Counted from the stretch's first letter, positions 25,901 through 33,626 are shown. The stretch: DNA of 35,284 nucleotides from an uncultured Oscillospiraceae bacterium (GCA_949737515.1 CATJCP010000144.1:1-35284); one strand, 5' to 3'. Notes: generated from the sequence alone by a model not told the origin. Numbers and translations are program-made.

Positions 25901-27430
25901 ATGGCAATTATCTTATACGCCCGCAAATCTGTGGAGCGCGAGAACAGCATCAGCTGTGAGACCCAGTTAGAGTACTGCCGCTCGGTCATCAAACCCGGTG
26001 AGGAGGACAAGGAAGTCATTACCCTTGTGGACAATGGCTTTTCCGGCGGCAACGTCAACCGTGACGGCTTCCAGAGAATGATGAAGCTGGTGCGCCAAGG
26101 GAAGGCCAGCAAGGTTGTTGTCTACAAACTGGACCGGATCAGCCGGTCGCTGGCAGACTTTGTGAACATTTTACAGGAGTTTAAAGAGCATAAGGTGGAA
26201 TTTGTGTCCTCTCAGGAATCCTTTGACACCTCCTCTCCTTATGGGGAGATGCTTGTCAAACTTCTGATGGTATTCGCTGAATTTGAGAGGACCTCCATTG
26301 TCAACCGCGTCACCCAGGCCTACGCCCACCGGAGCGAGATGGGGTTTTATATGGGCGGTCGCCGGCCCTATGGATTTGAACTGGTCCCGACTGTTATCCG
26401 CCATATCGAAACCAAGAAGCTAAATCCGATTCCCGCAGAAGCGGAACAGGTGCGGTACATTTTCCAGGCCTATGCCCAGGTAAGCATGTCTCTGCGGCGG
26501 CTGCGGGATATTCTGGCTGCCGAAGGCAGGCAGCCCCTAAACGGAAGTGTTTGGACAACAGCTAAACTCTCCGCATTGCTGAAAAATCCGATTTATGTCA
26601 AGTCTGATGCTGATGTGTACGAATATTTTGACCGTCACAGCACCCAAATGATTACAGATATATCTATGTTTACAGGAGAATGCGGAGCACAGCTCTATGG
26701 CCGCACCAAGCACAGCCCCAACAGTCCGGATTGGTCAGATATGAAGCTGGTGCTCCTGACCCATCAAGGCATTGTAGACTCCGATATTTGGCTGCAGTGT
26801 CAGCAAAAGCTGGAAAAGAACCGGCAGATTGGGAACAGTGTCAGCAATCCCACCAGTTGGCTGGCTGGGAAGGTGGTCTGCGAGAAATGCGGCCATACCA
26901 TGACCACCATCAAAGGGAGGGTCAACAAGAGCGGCGAGGTACGGAGGTACTTCAACTGTACGGGCAGGTCACACAAGAAAACCTGCACCGGGCCGAAGGT
27001 GACGATCTATGCCGGGGATTTGGAGAACATGGTTTACAAGTCCATCTCCGTGAAGCTGGCAGATCTGAAGGGGATAAGCCGTACCGCCAGAAAAGAGGAT
27101 ACGGCGGAGGTCAATGATCTGAAGCTGAAAATTAAGGCCATTGAGAAGTACGAGGAACAGCTCTTGGATACCATACTGGCAAGTGGATTCAATGATGACC
27201 TTCTGGCTCTCGCCAATCAGAAAGCAGCTCAGTTCAAAAGAGATCGGTCTGCCTTATGTGAGCGGTTGGAAGGCCTAAAAAGCAGGGATGACAAGACAGA
27301 TGTTGCTGTCAACTTAACTAAGTTCTGGAAAACAGCTGGATACCAGCGTAAGAAAGCTGTTGCCATGATAATGATACATAAAATCGTTATCAGTGAGGAT
27401 GGCAGTACAAAAGTGCTATGGAATATATAG
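25901..27430 (+). CDS. Large serine recombinase (site-specific integrase/excisionase)
   Basis: A 509-residue large serine recombinase. The resolvase catalytic domain (about 1-145) has the nucleophile in YARKS (S10) and the conserved KLDRISRS and EFERTSIVNR segments. The recombinase domain (about 155-290) includes GGRRPYGF and LKNPIY. A zinc ribbon (about 325-365) has CEKCG and later FNC and CTG cysteines. A coiled coil at about 405-460 sits within the C-terminal DNA-binding part, as in integrases that control synapsis direction. The start has GGAGG upstream. It lies 150 bases inside the right end of the element that splits cotJC, and is the obvious enzyme for moving it. All catalytic motifs look intact, so it should be active. 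Confidence 0.95.
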   Translation: MAIILYARKSVERENSISCETQLEYCRSVIKPGEEDKEVITLVDNGFSGGNVNRDGFQRMMKLVRQGKASKVVVYKLDRISRSLADFVNILQEFKEHKVEFVSSQESFDTSSPYGEMLVKLLMVFAEFERTSIVNRVTQAYAHRSEMGFYMGGRRPYGFELVPTVIRHIETKKLNPIPAEAEQVRYIFQAYAQVSMSLRRLRDILAAEGRQPLNGSVWTTAKLSALLKNPIYVKSDADVYEYFDRHSTQMITDISMFTGECGAQLYGRTKHSPNSPDWSDMKLVLLTHQGIVDSDIWLQCQQKLEKNRQIGNSVSNPTSWLAGKVVCEKCGHTMTTIKGRVNKSGEVRRYFNCTGRSHKKTCTGPKVTIYAGDLENMVYKSISVKLADLKGISRTARKEDTAEVNDLKLKIKAIEKYEEQLLDTILASGFNDDLLALANQKAAQFKRDRSALCERLEGLKSRDDKTDVAVNLTKFWKTAGYQRKKAVAMIMIHKIVISEDGSTKVLWNI

Positions 27431-27465
27431 CAGACCGCCGAGGCCGTACGCCCTGGCGGTCTGCT
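27429..27465 (+). terminator. Hairpin at the end of the recombinase gene
   Basis: AGCAGACCGCC (27429-27439) overlaps the stop codon and pairs with GGCGGTCTGCT (27455-27465), with AGGC/GCCT-type pairing inside. A clear T-run is missing, so it is a terminator only by position. Confidence 0.5.
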
Positions 27466-27482
27466 GCTGACTATTAAAAAAG

Positions 27483-28103
27483 CTAGGTTTGAGGCGGGAC
27501 CAACCAAAGATAACGTAAACATCCCCTATGGGCTGCAGCCCATAGGGGATAAAATCTGCTTAAATCAGTATGGTTTGCTTCGCCAAACCGCTGATAATGT
27601 ACGATTTCTCTTGCCCGGAGGAACTTGATCACATCGCGGACATCGGGGTCATCGGCCAGGCGGAGGATATTGTCATAGGTGAGACGGGCCTTTTGCTCAG
27701 CGGCAAGGTCCTCGTTGAGATCTGTAATAGCGTCACCGGTGGACTGGAGTGTCGCGGCTGTGAAGGGGTTGCCAGACGCATCTGCTGGATACAGGCCAGT
27801 GGTGTGGTCGACAAAATAAGTGTCAAAGCCGCTTTTTTTGATCTCGTCGATGGTAAGATTCCGAGTGAGTTGATGGATAAGGGTACAGATCATCTCGATG
27901 TGTGCCAATTCTTCGGTACCTATATCTGTTAAAACGCCTTTCATATCATTGTTAGGTGCGGAAAAACGTTGGCTGAGGTAGCGGGTTGCAGCGCCCATTT
28001 CGCCATCTGGCCCTCCAAATTGACTGATTATCACCTTTGCAAGGGCGGCATTGGGGCGGGCGATCTTTATCGGATATTGCAGCTTCTTTTGATATACCCA
28101 CAT
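27483..28103 (-). CDS. cotJC: CotJC spore-coat manganese catalase, 5' segment with element-encoded tail
   Basis: A 206-residue reading. Residues 1-175 are a normal CotJC (manganese-catalase-type ferritin-like bundle) with metal ligands E35 (PDGEMG), E65 and H68 (TEELAHIEM), E136 and H169 (EIVHYQRF). After RFGE (175) the family match stops and 31 residues follow (ANHTDLSRF...LWLVPPQT) that are encoded by the inserted element. The true C-terminus lies at 23294-23380. All metal ligands precede the break, so the unspliced form could still fold, but it lacks the conserved tail. AGGAGGG precedes the ATG at 28103, which is 3 bases after the cotJB stop. Excision would give a 201-residue CotJC. Confidence 0.9.
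   Translation of the reverse strand: MWVYQKKLQYPIKIARPNAALAKVIISQFGGPDGEMGAATRYLSQRFSAPNNDMKGVLTDIGTEELAHIEMICTLIHQLTRNLTIDEIKKSGFDTYFVDHTTGLYPADASGNPFTAATLQSTGDAITDLNEDLAAEQKARLTYDNILRLADDPDVRDVIKFLRAREIVHYQRFGEANHTDLSRFYPLWAAAHRGCLRYLWLVPPQT
27521..27550. repeat. Perfect 30-bp palindrome near the right end of the element
   Basis: The sequence reads ATCCCCTATGGGCTG on each strand around a central CTGCAG; all 15 mirrored pairs match. It lies 6 bases from the TGCTTAAAT arm and 28 from the core, and is inside the element-encoded tail of the unspliced cotJC. No U-run follows, so it may act as a protein site or as an RNA hairpin in the cotJ message. Confidence 0.8.
27557..27584. repeat. Right attachment site of the cotJC element
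   Basis: Arm TGCTTAAAT (27557-27565), 13 bases, then core TTCGCC (27579-27584). Bases right of the core encode RFG of CotJC; bases left of it are element. The arm is the inverse of that at 23391-23399. Confidence 0.75.
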
Positions 28104-28106
28104 AAA

Positions 28107-28385
28107 TCAGATTCCCTCCTTTTCCATATCCCAGGGCCAGGGGCCTTCTACCCAGCGCCACTGGTTGCCTTGAGTGGCGGCGGGGTCGTGGATGGTGATG
28201 GGACCATAGCGCCTGGTATAGGCCTCTGCCGCTGTTTCCCGCATAGCGCGGTGCTTTTCAAAGCAGCGGATGGCTTCCAGGTCGTCAGGATGTGTGTCCA
28301 GGTATTCGTTGAGTTCTACCAGGATAAAATCGCAGACCTGCAGACGGTGGAGGAGGACTTCTCTGCTTTCGTTATTTTCCGCCAC
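28107..28385 (-). CDS. cotJB: Spore coat protein CotJB
   Basis: A 92-residue coat protein with the CotJB pattern: LLHRLQVCDFILVELNEYLDTHPDDLEAI in the first half, YGPIT in the middle, and a Trp/Pro-rich end (WRWVEGPWPWDMEKEGI). The start is GTG at 28385 with GGAGG 9 bases upstream and it overlaps the end of cotJA by 14 bases, so translation is coupled. It lies between cotJA and the split cotJC in the normal order. CotJ proteins form part of the inner spore coat; CotJB is needed for CotJC assembly in Bacillus (known from the family). Confidence 0.93.
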   Translation of the reverse strand: MAENNESREVLLHRLQVCDFILVELNEYLDTHPDDLEAIRCFEKHRAMRETAAEAYTRRYGPITIHDPAATQGNQWRWVEGPWPWDMEKEGI

Positions 28386-28605
28386 AGTTTACCGCCTCCT
28401 CTCCGATAAAGGGTTTGTCGAGGTCGGGGAACAGAGTTCCGCGGTGGAGTGCGGTTTCTGGATCGTAGGTGGTTCCCCATTGCTGATATCGTACATAAGC
28501 CATTGCCAGAGCCATGGGAAAGGGATCGGAACAGCTGTCAAACCGTTGGGCATTGGCTGAGGCCATTTGGCTGCTGATCGGGTCCATGGGATTCATTTGC
28601 TCCAT
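28372..28605 (-). CDS. cotJA: Spore coat protein CotJA
   Basis: A 77-residue coat-associated protein with the family core DPFPMALAMAYVRYQQWGTTYDPETALHRGTLFPDLDKPF. It is the first gene of cotJABC. The ATG at 28605 has AAAGGA 8 bases upstream; the ATG at 28614 directly abuts that site and is not usable. It overlaps cotJB. The -10-like CATACACT about 55 bases upstream suggests mother-cell control. Confidence 0.93.
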   Translation of the reverse strand: MEQMNPMDPISSQMASANAQRFDSCSDPFPMALAMAYVRYQQWGTTYDPETALHRGTLFPDLDKPFIGEEAVNCGGK

Positions 28606-28658
28606 TGCCAGCATCCTTTCTGTTGTGGTTTCGGCGGAGGTTTTATCGCCGTTAGTTC

Positions 28659-28666
28659 AGTGTATG
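28659..28666 (-). promoter_or_regulatory. Sigma-E-like -10 box of the cotJ operon
   Basis: Minus-strand CATACACT is a perfect match to CATACAHT. The -35 region is poorly matched. It stands about 55 bases before the cotJA start. In Bacillus subtilis cotJ is known to be a sigma-E operon. No sigma-A promoter is seen here. Confidence 0.6.
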
Positions 28667-28795
28667 CCGGATTGAGGGATTCGGTGTCAGATTTTAAGGG
28701 ATTTTGACAGAGCGTTTACGGTTCACATAGGTTTGGGTTTATGGCGGGGAGGCAAAAATGTTTTCAAAAGGGTAGTAATCGAAATTGTACCATGG

Positions 28796-28801
28796 TATAA
28801 T
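28796..28801 (+). promoter_or_regulatory. Probable -10 of the DUF4241-DUF6348 operon
   Basis: A perfect TATAAT, preceded by the palindrome TACCATGGTA (28788-28797). No good -35 is seen, so an activator is possible. It lies 114 bases before the first gene. The 28615-28914 gap holds only this and the divergent cotJ promoter. Confidence 0.45.
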
Positions 28802-28914
28802 AACCGCAGAGCCTTTATGGACGAAACACCTGCGTAAAACGTCCCGCCTTTGCTGGACGTTTCCCATGTGTATGGACATGATCACGATGAAACATAGATG
28901 GAAGGGGGAAACCT

Positions 28915-29673
28915 ATGTCTCCAACACCGGAATGGCTGGAGCTGTATGCCAGAAAGCGAACCTGGACCCGATGCCCCAACGATCTCAACCTTTACTTTTC
29001 GTCCAAGGAAATCTGCGGCATGGCAATAGACCAAATATCTATGGGAGGCATTTCTCTGCCCACAGGGGAGGTTCTGGCCAGGGATCCTCTGACATATATG
29101 AGCCGCGAACAGCAGCCCTATTTTCAAAGGGTTCCGGCGGGGGAGTATGAGGCGGAGGCGTGTGTCATATTGCCTGAGGACGGAGACTGCGCCCGGTACG
29201 CTGCTGTAAGGGTCTGCTTTTCCAACAAACCAGCTGTCTACCACGAGGAAGCCTTGACCGGTGAAGAGGATCTTGTCCACCTGCGGGAGGGGGAGTACTT
29301 TGGCTTTAATGTCGACGCTGGCTTGGCCTGTGTCTGTGATGTTAAGGTGCGGGACGCTTTTTGTGATTTTATGGAGGAGTGGGAGCGGGAACGCCCTGGG
29401 GACAGTTTATTTGAGGATTATTTTTCGTCCCTCTTTGTGCTTAACTCCCGGATAAATCCCAAATACCAACGCAATGGAGGAGATTGGATCAACTGGCGTA
29501 TCCCCAATACTGATTATTCCCTGCCAATCTTCCAGAGCGGATTTGGAGACGGGGCATACCCGATGTATTTTGGCTACGATGCTGAGGGGAATATCTGCCA
29601 GCTTGTGGTGCAGTTTATCGATATAGAATTAGCCTATCCATGTATTGCGGAAGAAGGGGAGGAAAGCTGCTGA
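28915..29673 (+). CDS. DUF4241 domain protein
   Basis: A 252-residue soluble protein. It follows the DUF4241 pattern: an LPTGEVLARDP start, VPAGEYEAEACVI, RYAAVRVCFS, a VDAGLACVCDV segment and a YPMYFGYDAEGNICQLVVQFID ending. DUF4241 proteins have no known biochemistry; they are sometimes found among immunity or stress genes. The ATG at 28915 has a GGAAGGGGG site 6 bases upstream. It is followed after 36 bases by a DUF6348-like gene on the same strand, so they are co-transcribed. No toxin gene is adjacent here. Confidence 0.8.
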   Translation: MSPTPEWLELYARKRTWTRCPNDLNLYFSSKEICGMAIDQISMGGISLPTGEVLARDPLTYMSREQQPYFQRVPAGEYEAEACVILPEDGDCARYAAVRVCFSNKPAVYHEEALTGEEDLVHLREGEYFGFNVDAGLACVCDVKVRDAFCDFMEEWERERPGDSLFEDYFSSLFVLNSRINPKYQRNGGDWINWRIPNTDYSLPIFQSGFGDGAYPMYFGYDAEGNICQLVVQFIDIELAYPCIAEEGEESC

Positions 29674-29709
29674 CCGTTAGTTGAAGAATGGACAGAAAGG
29701 ATATGGAAC

Positions 29710-30837
29710 ATGAACGAAGAGATTCAGAAAAAGGAGCGGGAGCTTTTAGAGGAGCTTGGGGATACCCTGGAGGACACAGATACCTATTACCGGGGAGATA
29801 CCCTGGAAATCCCTGCCTGGAATGTGTCGGTTCAGCTGGAGATAGAACAGCTGACGGATCAAAGCGCAGTTCTCAATTATTATTTGGATTCCCCTGGTTG
29901 GGACCGCAGACTCTTTGAATGCTGTGCCGGGATTGGGAAGGACCAGCAGCAGGCCATTGGCATGGCCCAGGGAAGTTTCCTGTTTGGAATGCTGGACGGC
30001 GTCCGGGCCATGGCCCAAGAGGGGCGTACCTCTCAGTTGGAATCTGACTTTGCCGGAATACATCATCAGTGGGACGTGTACCAAAGCAACCTGGTGGGAA
30101 TGGGGGAGATGCCCAAGGACACCAGCGCCACGGATATCTGGGAGCTGGTCCGGGAAGGGGTGAGGAAACGCATAGGTGGGCAGAAAATTTGTTATGTGAA
30201 GGTTTACTGCGCCAAAAATGGAGGCGATATCACTGGGGAATGCCGTATCAACGATGTGCCGATTTTGGAATTAAGCGACGTCATGTCAGACTATGCGCGA
30301 AAATGGAAAACCAAGAGCTTCGGTTCTCAAAAGCAGTTTTTCTTCCTCCTGCAAAGGGAGGAGACCTACGTCCCCTACCCGTATGCCGAGGAGGATATCG
30401 CTGATGCCGTCCACACAGCCCTGAAGCTTTACGGTAAAAACTTTACCTGTGGGGAGGACAACCAGCAGTATCTGGCCCTGCTGGAAGAAGAAGTGAAAGA
30501 CGCCAGCCTGGCGGAGGAGCTGTGCAACTTTTTGCCAGAAATGTGCGCGGAAAACGCTTTTCCCGCAGTCCAAAGCGGGGAGATGGTGGGAATATTCCAG
30601 GGGAAAGACCAGGCAAGTGTGTATAAAACCCAGCTTGCGAGCTATTACTTTATTTACAACGCCCTGATGGAGGAGCTGCGCCATGACTTCCCCAACGAGC
30701 TGTTTGGATTCCTTGTTTCCGCCAGTTCTATGTATAATGCCGTAAGGGGCGCCAGTGAAAAGGGCGCGGATCTGGCAAAGGACGGCGGCAGAATCTTTAT
30801 CAGCTATGGCTTTTCTGACAACTACCGCCTGAGATAG
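29710..30837 (+). CDS. DUF6348-like protein
   Basis: A 375-residue soluble protein. The first 130 residues carry YYRGDTLEIPAWNVSVQLEIEQL, LNYYLDSPGWDRRLFECCAGIGKD and QAIGMAQGSFLFGMLDGVRAM, wording I associate with DUF6348. The second part has an acidic region and a closing YNAVRGASEK segment. Function is unknown. AAAGG lies 9 bases before the ATG. It follows the DUF4241 gene and precedes the potassium transporter by 21 bases, which suggests a common transcript through to ktrA. Confidence 0.7.
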   Translation: MNEEIQKKERELLEELGDTLEDTDTYYRGDTLEIPAWNVSVQLEIEQLTDQSAVLNYYLDSPGWDRRLFECCAGIGKDQQQAIGMAQGSFLFGMLDGVRAMAQEGRTSQLESDFAGIHHQWDVYQSNLVGMGEMPKDTSATDIWELVREGVRKRIGGQKICYVKVYCAKNGGDITGECRINDVPILELSDVMSDYARKWKTKSFGSQKQFFFLLQREETYVPYPYAEEDIADAVHTALKLYGKNFTCGEDNQQYLALLEEEVKDASLAEELCNFLPEMCAENAFPAVQSGEMVGIFQGKDQASVYKTQLASYYFIYNALMEELRHDFPNELFGFLVSASSMYNAVRGASEKGADLAKDGGRIFISYGFSDNYRLR

Positions 30838-30858
30838 AATTATTTGGGAGATGAATCC

Positions 30859-32256
30859 ATGTTCCACATCCCTAAATCACTGAAAATATCCGACAAAGCG
30901 GAGAAAAAGCTCCAATCTCTCCCTGTTTCCCGCAGCTCGCCCACACGGATTATTGTCATCGGCTATCTGGCGATTATCGCAGTGGGAACAATACTGCTGA
31001 TGTGCCCTATTTCCAGCCGGGTGAGAATCGTCACCCCTTTGGTGGACGCCCTTTTTACCGCCACCTCTGCGGCCTGTGTCACAGGGCTGGTGGTGTTTGA
31101 CACCTATACCTATTGGTCTCTGTTTGGGCAGATTGTTATTTTGCTGCTCATACAGGTGGGGGGAATCGGGTTTATGACCCTTTCCATTGTCAGCGTCATG
31201 TTTATGCGGCGCAAGATCAGCCTGCGGCACCGTTTTATGATGAAGGAGTCGGTCTCTGCGCCTCAGGTAGGGGGCATTGTGCGGATGGCGCGCTTTATCT
31301 TTTTTGGAACCCTGATGTTTGAGGGAATCGGCGCTGCGCTGCTGGCCCTCCGGCTCTGTCCTCAAAACGGCCTGGCCAAAGGGATCTATTTTGCCATTTT
31401 CTTTGCTGTCTCCGCTTTCTGCAACGCGGGGTTTGACCTGATGGGTCAGGTCCAGCCGTTCTCCTCTCTGACCTCCGTTGCCTCTGATCCCCTTTTTAAC
31501 GGTGTTGTCATGGCGCTGATTGTCATTGGCGGGCTGGGGTTTTATGTTTGGGCGGATATTGCGGAAAACCGCTTCCGTTTCTGCCGGTACAAGCTCAACA
31601 GCAAGCTGGTTCTGGTGACCTCTGGTGTTCTGCTCCTGGGAGGCGCAGTGCTGTTTGGACTTCTGGAGTGGAACGGAGGGGCCTTTGCCGGGGGTTCCCC
31701 TTGGGAGAAGTGCCTTTACGCCCTCTTCCAGTCGGTAACAGTCCGGACTGCGGGTTTTAATACGGTGGATCTTTCACAGATGTCCGACGGAGGGATTCTG
31801 CTGACCTGTGCCCTGATGCTCATTGGAGGTTCCCCTGGATCGACGGCTGGGGGCATTAAAACCACTACCTTTGCTGTGCTGCTTCTGACCATCCTGTCGG
31901 AACTGAAAAACAAACGGGAGGTGGAATGCTTCCGCCGCCGCATTGGAGAGGAGGTACTCCGCCAGGCCTGCAGCATCTTTATGCTGTATCTCTCCATCAT
32001 CCTGGCTGCAGCTCTGGCCATTTCAGCTATGGATGGGATTGGCCTGCGGGCAGTGCTGGTGGAGACGGTTTCGGCCATTGGAACAGTGGGGCTTTCCCTG
32101 GGGGCGACGCCGGGGCTTTCGTCAGGCTCGCACCTCATCCTCATCCTCATGATGTTTTTAGGCAGGGTCGGCGGGCTGACGATGTTGGTGGTATTCTCTG
32201 ATCTATACGATACCTCCCCCTCACGGTTGCCGCTGGAAGGGATCACTGTGGGTTAA
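30859..32256 (+). CDS. ktrB: KtrB/TrkH-type potassium transporter
   Basis: A 465-residue membrane protein with the fourfold pore layout of the TrkH/KtrB family. The selectivity-filter loops are ATSAACVTGLVV, SAFCNAGFDL, TVRTAGFNTVDL and SAIGTVGLSLG. Multiple hydrophobic helices surround them, and the third repeat has the gate-like glycine-rich GGSPGSTAGGIK. It moves K+ across the membrane, coupled to Na+ or the proton gradient, with the RCK protein encoded next. The ATG at 30859 has GGGAG 8 bases upstream; the TTG at 30844 is upstream of that site and not used. Confidence 0.95.
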   Translation: MFHIPKSLKISDKAEKKLQSLPVSRSSPTRIIVIGYLAIIAVGTILLMCPISSRVRIVTPLVDALFTATSAACVTGLVVFDTYTYWSLFGQIVILLLIQVGGIGFMTLSIVSVMFMRRKISLRHRFMMKESVSAPQVGGIVRMARFIFFGTLMFEGIGAALLALRLCPQNGLAKGIYFAIFFAVSAFCNAGFDLMGQVQPFSSLTSVASDPLFNGVVMALIVIGGLGFYVWADIAENRFRFCRYKLNSKLVLVTSGVLLLGGAVLFGLLEWNGGAFAGGSPWEKCLYALFQSVTVRTAGFNTVDLSQMSDGGILLTCALMLIGGSPGSTAGGIKTTTFAVLLLTILSELKNKREVECFRRRIGEEVLRQACSIFMLYLSIILAAALAISAMDGIGLRAVLVETVSAIGTVGLSLGATPGLSSGSHLILILMMFLGRVGGLTMLVVFSDLYDTSPSRLPLEGITVG

Positions 32257-32283
32257 AAGCCTGGAAAAGGAGCGTAATTTGAA

Positions 32284-32949
32284 ATGACAAAATCCATTTT
32301 AATCGTCGGCCTGGGAAGGTTCGGCAGACATATGGCCTATAACTTTTATAAGCAGGGCAATGACGTGATGGGGGTGGACGTGGTGGAGTCCCGGGTCAAC
32401 GACGCCATGCCCTATATGTCCAACGGGCAGATTGGCGACGCCACCAATGAACAGTTTATTGCCTCCCTGGGAGTGGGCAACTTTGACCTGTGCGCGGTGG
32501 TGATTGGGGATAACTTCCAAAGTTCTCTGGAGACGACAGCTCTGTTGAAGGATTTTGGGGCCAAATTTGTCCTCTCCCGGGCCAGGAGTGACGTCCATGC
32601 CAAGTTTCTGCTGCGCAATGGTGCGGACCAGGTGATTTATGCCGAAAAGGAAATGGCAGAGCGGCTGGCGGTAAAGTATGGTCTGGACAATGTGTTCGAC
32701 TATATTGAGCTGACGCCGGAGTACTCCATCTATGAGATACAGACGCCTCCCTCCTGGGTGGGGAAGACCATTGTGCAGAAGTCGGTCCGATCCAAATACC
32801 AGATCAGTATTTTGGCGACCAAGGAGAACGGAAAGATCAAGCCGCTTCCAGAACCCAGCCATGTGTTTATGGAAAAAGAGACGCTGATTATCATGGGGCA
32901 TAACGACGCAGTGTCTAAGCTGACGGGGCAGAGGAAGGAATTATTTTAG
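32284..32949 (+). CDS. ktrA: KtrA/TrkA-type regulatory subunit of K+ uptake
   Basis: A 221-residue cytoplasmic RCK protein. The nucleotide-binding fold begins with IVGLGRFGRH and has the acidic VDVVESRV after strand 2. An RCK_C part (about 135-215) with YEIQTPPSWVGKTI and LIIMG follows. It binds ATP/ADP or NAD(H) and gates KtrB. AAAGGAG precedes the ATG. It follows ktrB by 27 bases in one operon and is ended by a strong terminator. Confidence 0.95.
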   Translation: MTKSILIVGLGRFGRHMAYNFYKQGNDVMGVDVVESRVNDAMPYMSNGQIGDATNEQFIASLGVGNFDLCAVVIGDNFQSSLETTALLKDFGAKFVLSRARSDVHAKFLLRNGADQVIYAEKEMAERLAVKYGLDNVFDYIELTPEYSIYEIQTPPSWVGKTIVQKSVRSKYQISILATKENGKIKPLPEPSHVFMEKETLIIMGHNDAVSKLTGQRKELF

Positions 32950-32970
32950 TACGCATACTCAATTGAAGGC

Positions 32971-33012
32971 AAAAAACGGCTTTGGAGATTTTTCTCTCCA
33001 AAGCCGTTTTTT
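32971..33012. terminator. Bidirectional terminator
   Basis: An 18-bp stem, AAAAAACGGCTTTGGAGA (32971-32988) with TCTCCAAAGCCGTTTTTT (32995-33012). It serves ktrA and the convergent kinase-like gene. Confidence 0.92.
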
Positions 33013-33017
33013 GGCTT

Positions 33018-33626
33018 TTATCCAATCGGCTCCCGCTGCTTCTGCATTTCGGCAAAATCCGCGATCAGCTTTACCGCATTGTCAATTCCCACGCGGCTGG
33101 TGTTCAGGGCCATATCGTAGTTCTCCATTGCACCCCACTTTTTCCCGGTATAATAACTGTAATAGCTTGCGCGCCTCCGGTCTGTGCGGATGATTGTTTC
33201 CTCTGCTACCCGGGCGGATTTCTGATAAAGGTTGGAAATTCTCCGGATGCGGTGGGGAAGATCCGCATAGACAAAGATATTGACGCAGTTTTTAAAATCC
33301 CGCAGGGCGTAATCGGCACACCGGCCTACAATGACGCAGGGGCTTTCCCTGGCCACAAGCTGAATGGCCTCAAACTGAGCGAGAAACAGCTTGTGGTTGA
33401 TGGACATATCTGCCCCATATCCCCCGGTGGAGAGAGAAAACAGCAGGCTCATGGGTTTTTCATCGTTGATTTCCAAAAGGTCCCTGCTCAGACCGCTGTG
33501 TTTCGCGGCCACGGTCAACAGCTCCTGGTCATAGAATTTGACCCCAAGATACCCGGCAAGCTTTTCGCCTATCTCGTGTCCTCCGCTTCCATATTGCCGT
33601 CCAATCGTAATAATGAGATTATCCAT
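33018..33626 (-). CDS. Cytidylate-kinase-like family protein
   Basis: A 202-residue P-loop protein of the cytidylate kinase-like (Cmk2-type) family. ITIGRQYGSGGHEIG is the nucleotide loop; then come FYDQELL, the segment CVIVGRCADYALRD, a FVYADLPHRIRRI motif and a lid DRRRASYYSYYTGKKWG. It would phosphorylate a nucleotide or related small molecule in the cytoplasm, but many clostridial genomes have several copies next to unrelated genes and the substrate is unsettled. The ATG at 33626 has GGAG 8-10 bases upstream. It has a promoter about 240 bases away and no partner gene. Confidence 0.88.
   Translation of the reverse strand: MDNLIITIGRQYGSGGHEIGEKLAGYLGVKFYDQELLTVAAKHSGLSRDLLEINDEKPMSLLFSLSTGGYGADMSINHKLFLAQFEAIQLVARESPCVIVGRCADYALRDFKNCVNIFVYADLPHRIRRISNLYQKSARVAEETIIRTDRRRASYYSYYTGKKWGAMENYDMALNTSRVGIDNAVKLIADFAEMQKQREPIG

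Larger units (their letters stand above)
23375..27584. mobile_element. Serine-recombinase intervening element inside cotJC (skin-like)
   Basis: A 4204-bp insert bounded by the 6-bp direct repeat TTCGCC (23375-23380 and 27579-27584) and interrupting cotJC after codon 175. It contains an MCP gene (minus), a 52-codon ORF and a large serine recombinase (both plus), with no phage structural genes. Just inside each end lies one arm of an inverted 9-mer (ATTTAAGCA at 23391-23399; TGCTTAAAT at 27557-27565), so a circularised element would carry a dyad of 9-mers around the core, as serine-integrase attP sites do. Known parallels are skin in sigK, SPbeta in spsM and gin in gerE, which leave the chromosome in the mother cell. 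Insertion is seen in the sequence; sporulation-specific excision is inference. Confidence 0.85.

Noticed and set aside
23375-27584. Prophage
   Set aside because: There are no capsid, tail, lysis or packaging genes; only a recombinase, a small ORF and an MCP.
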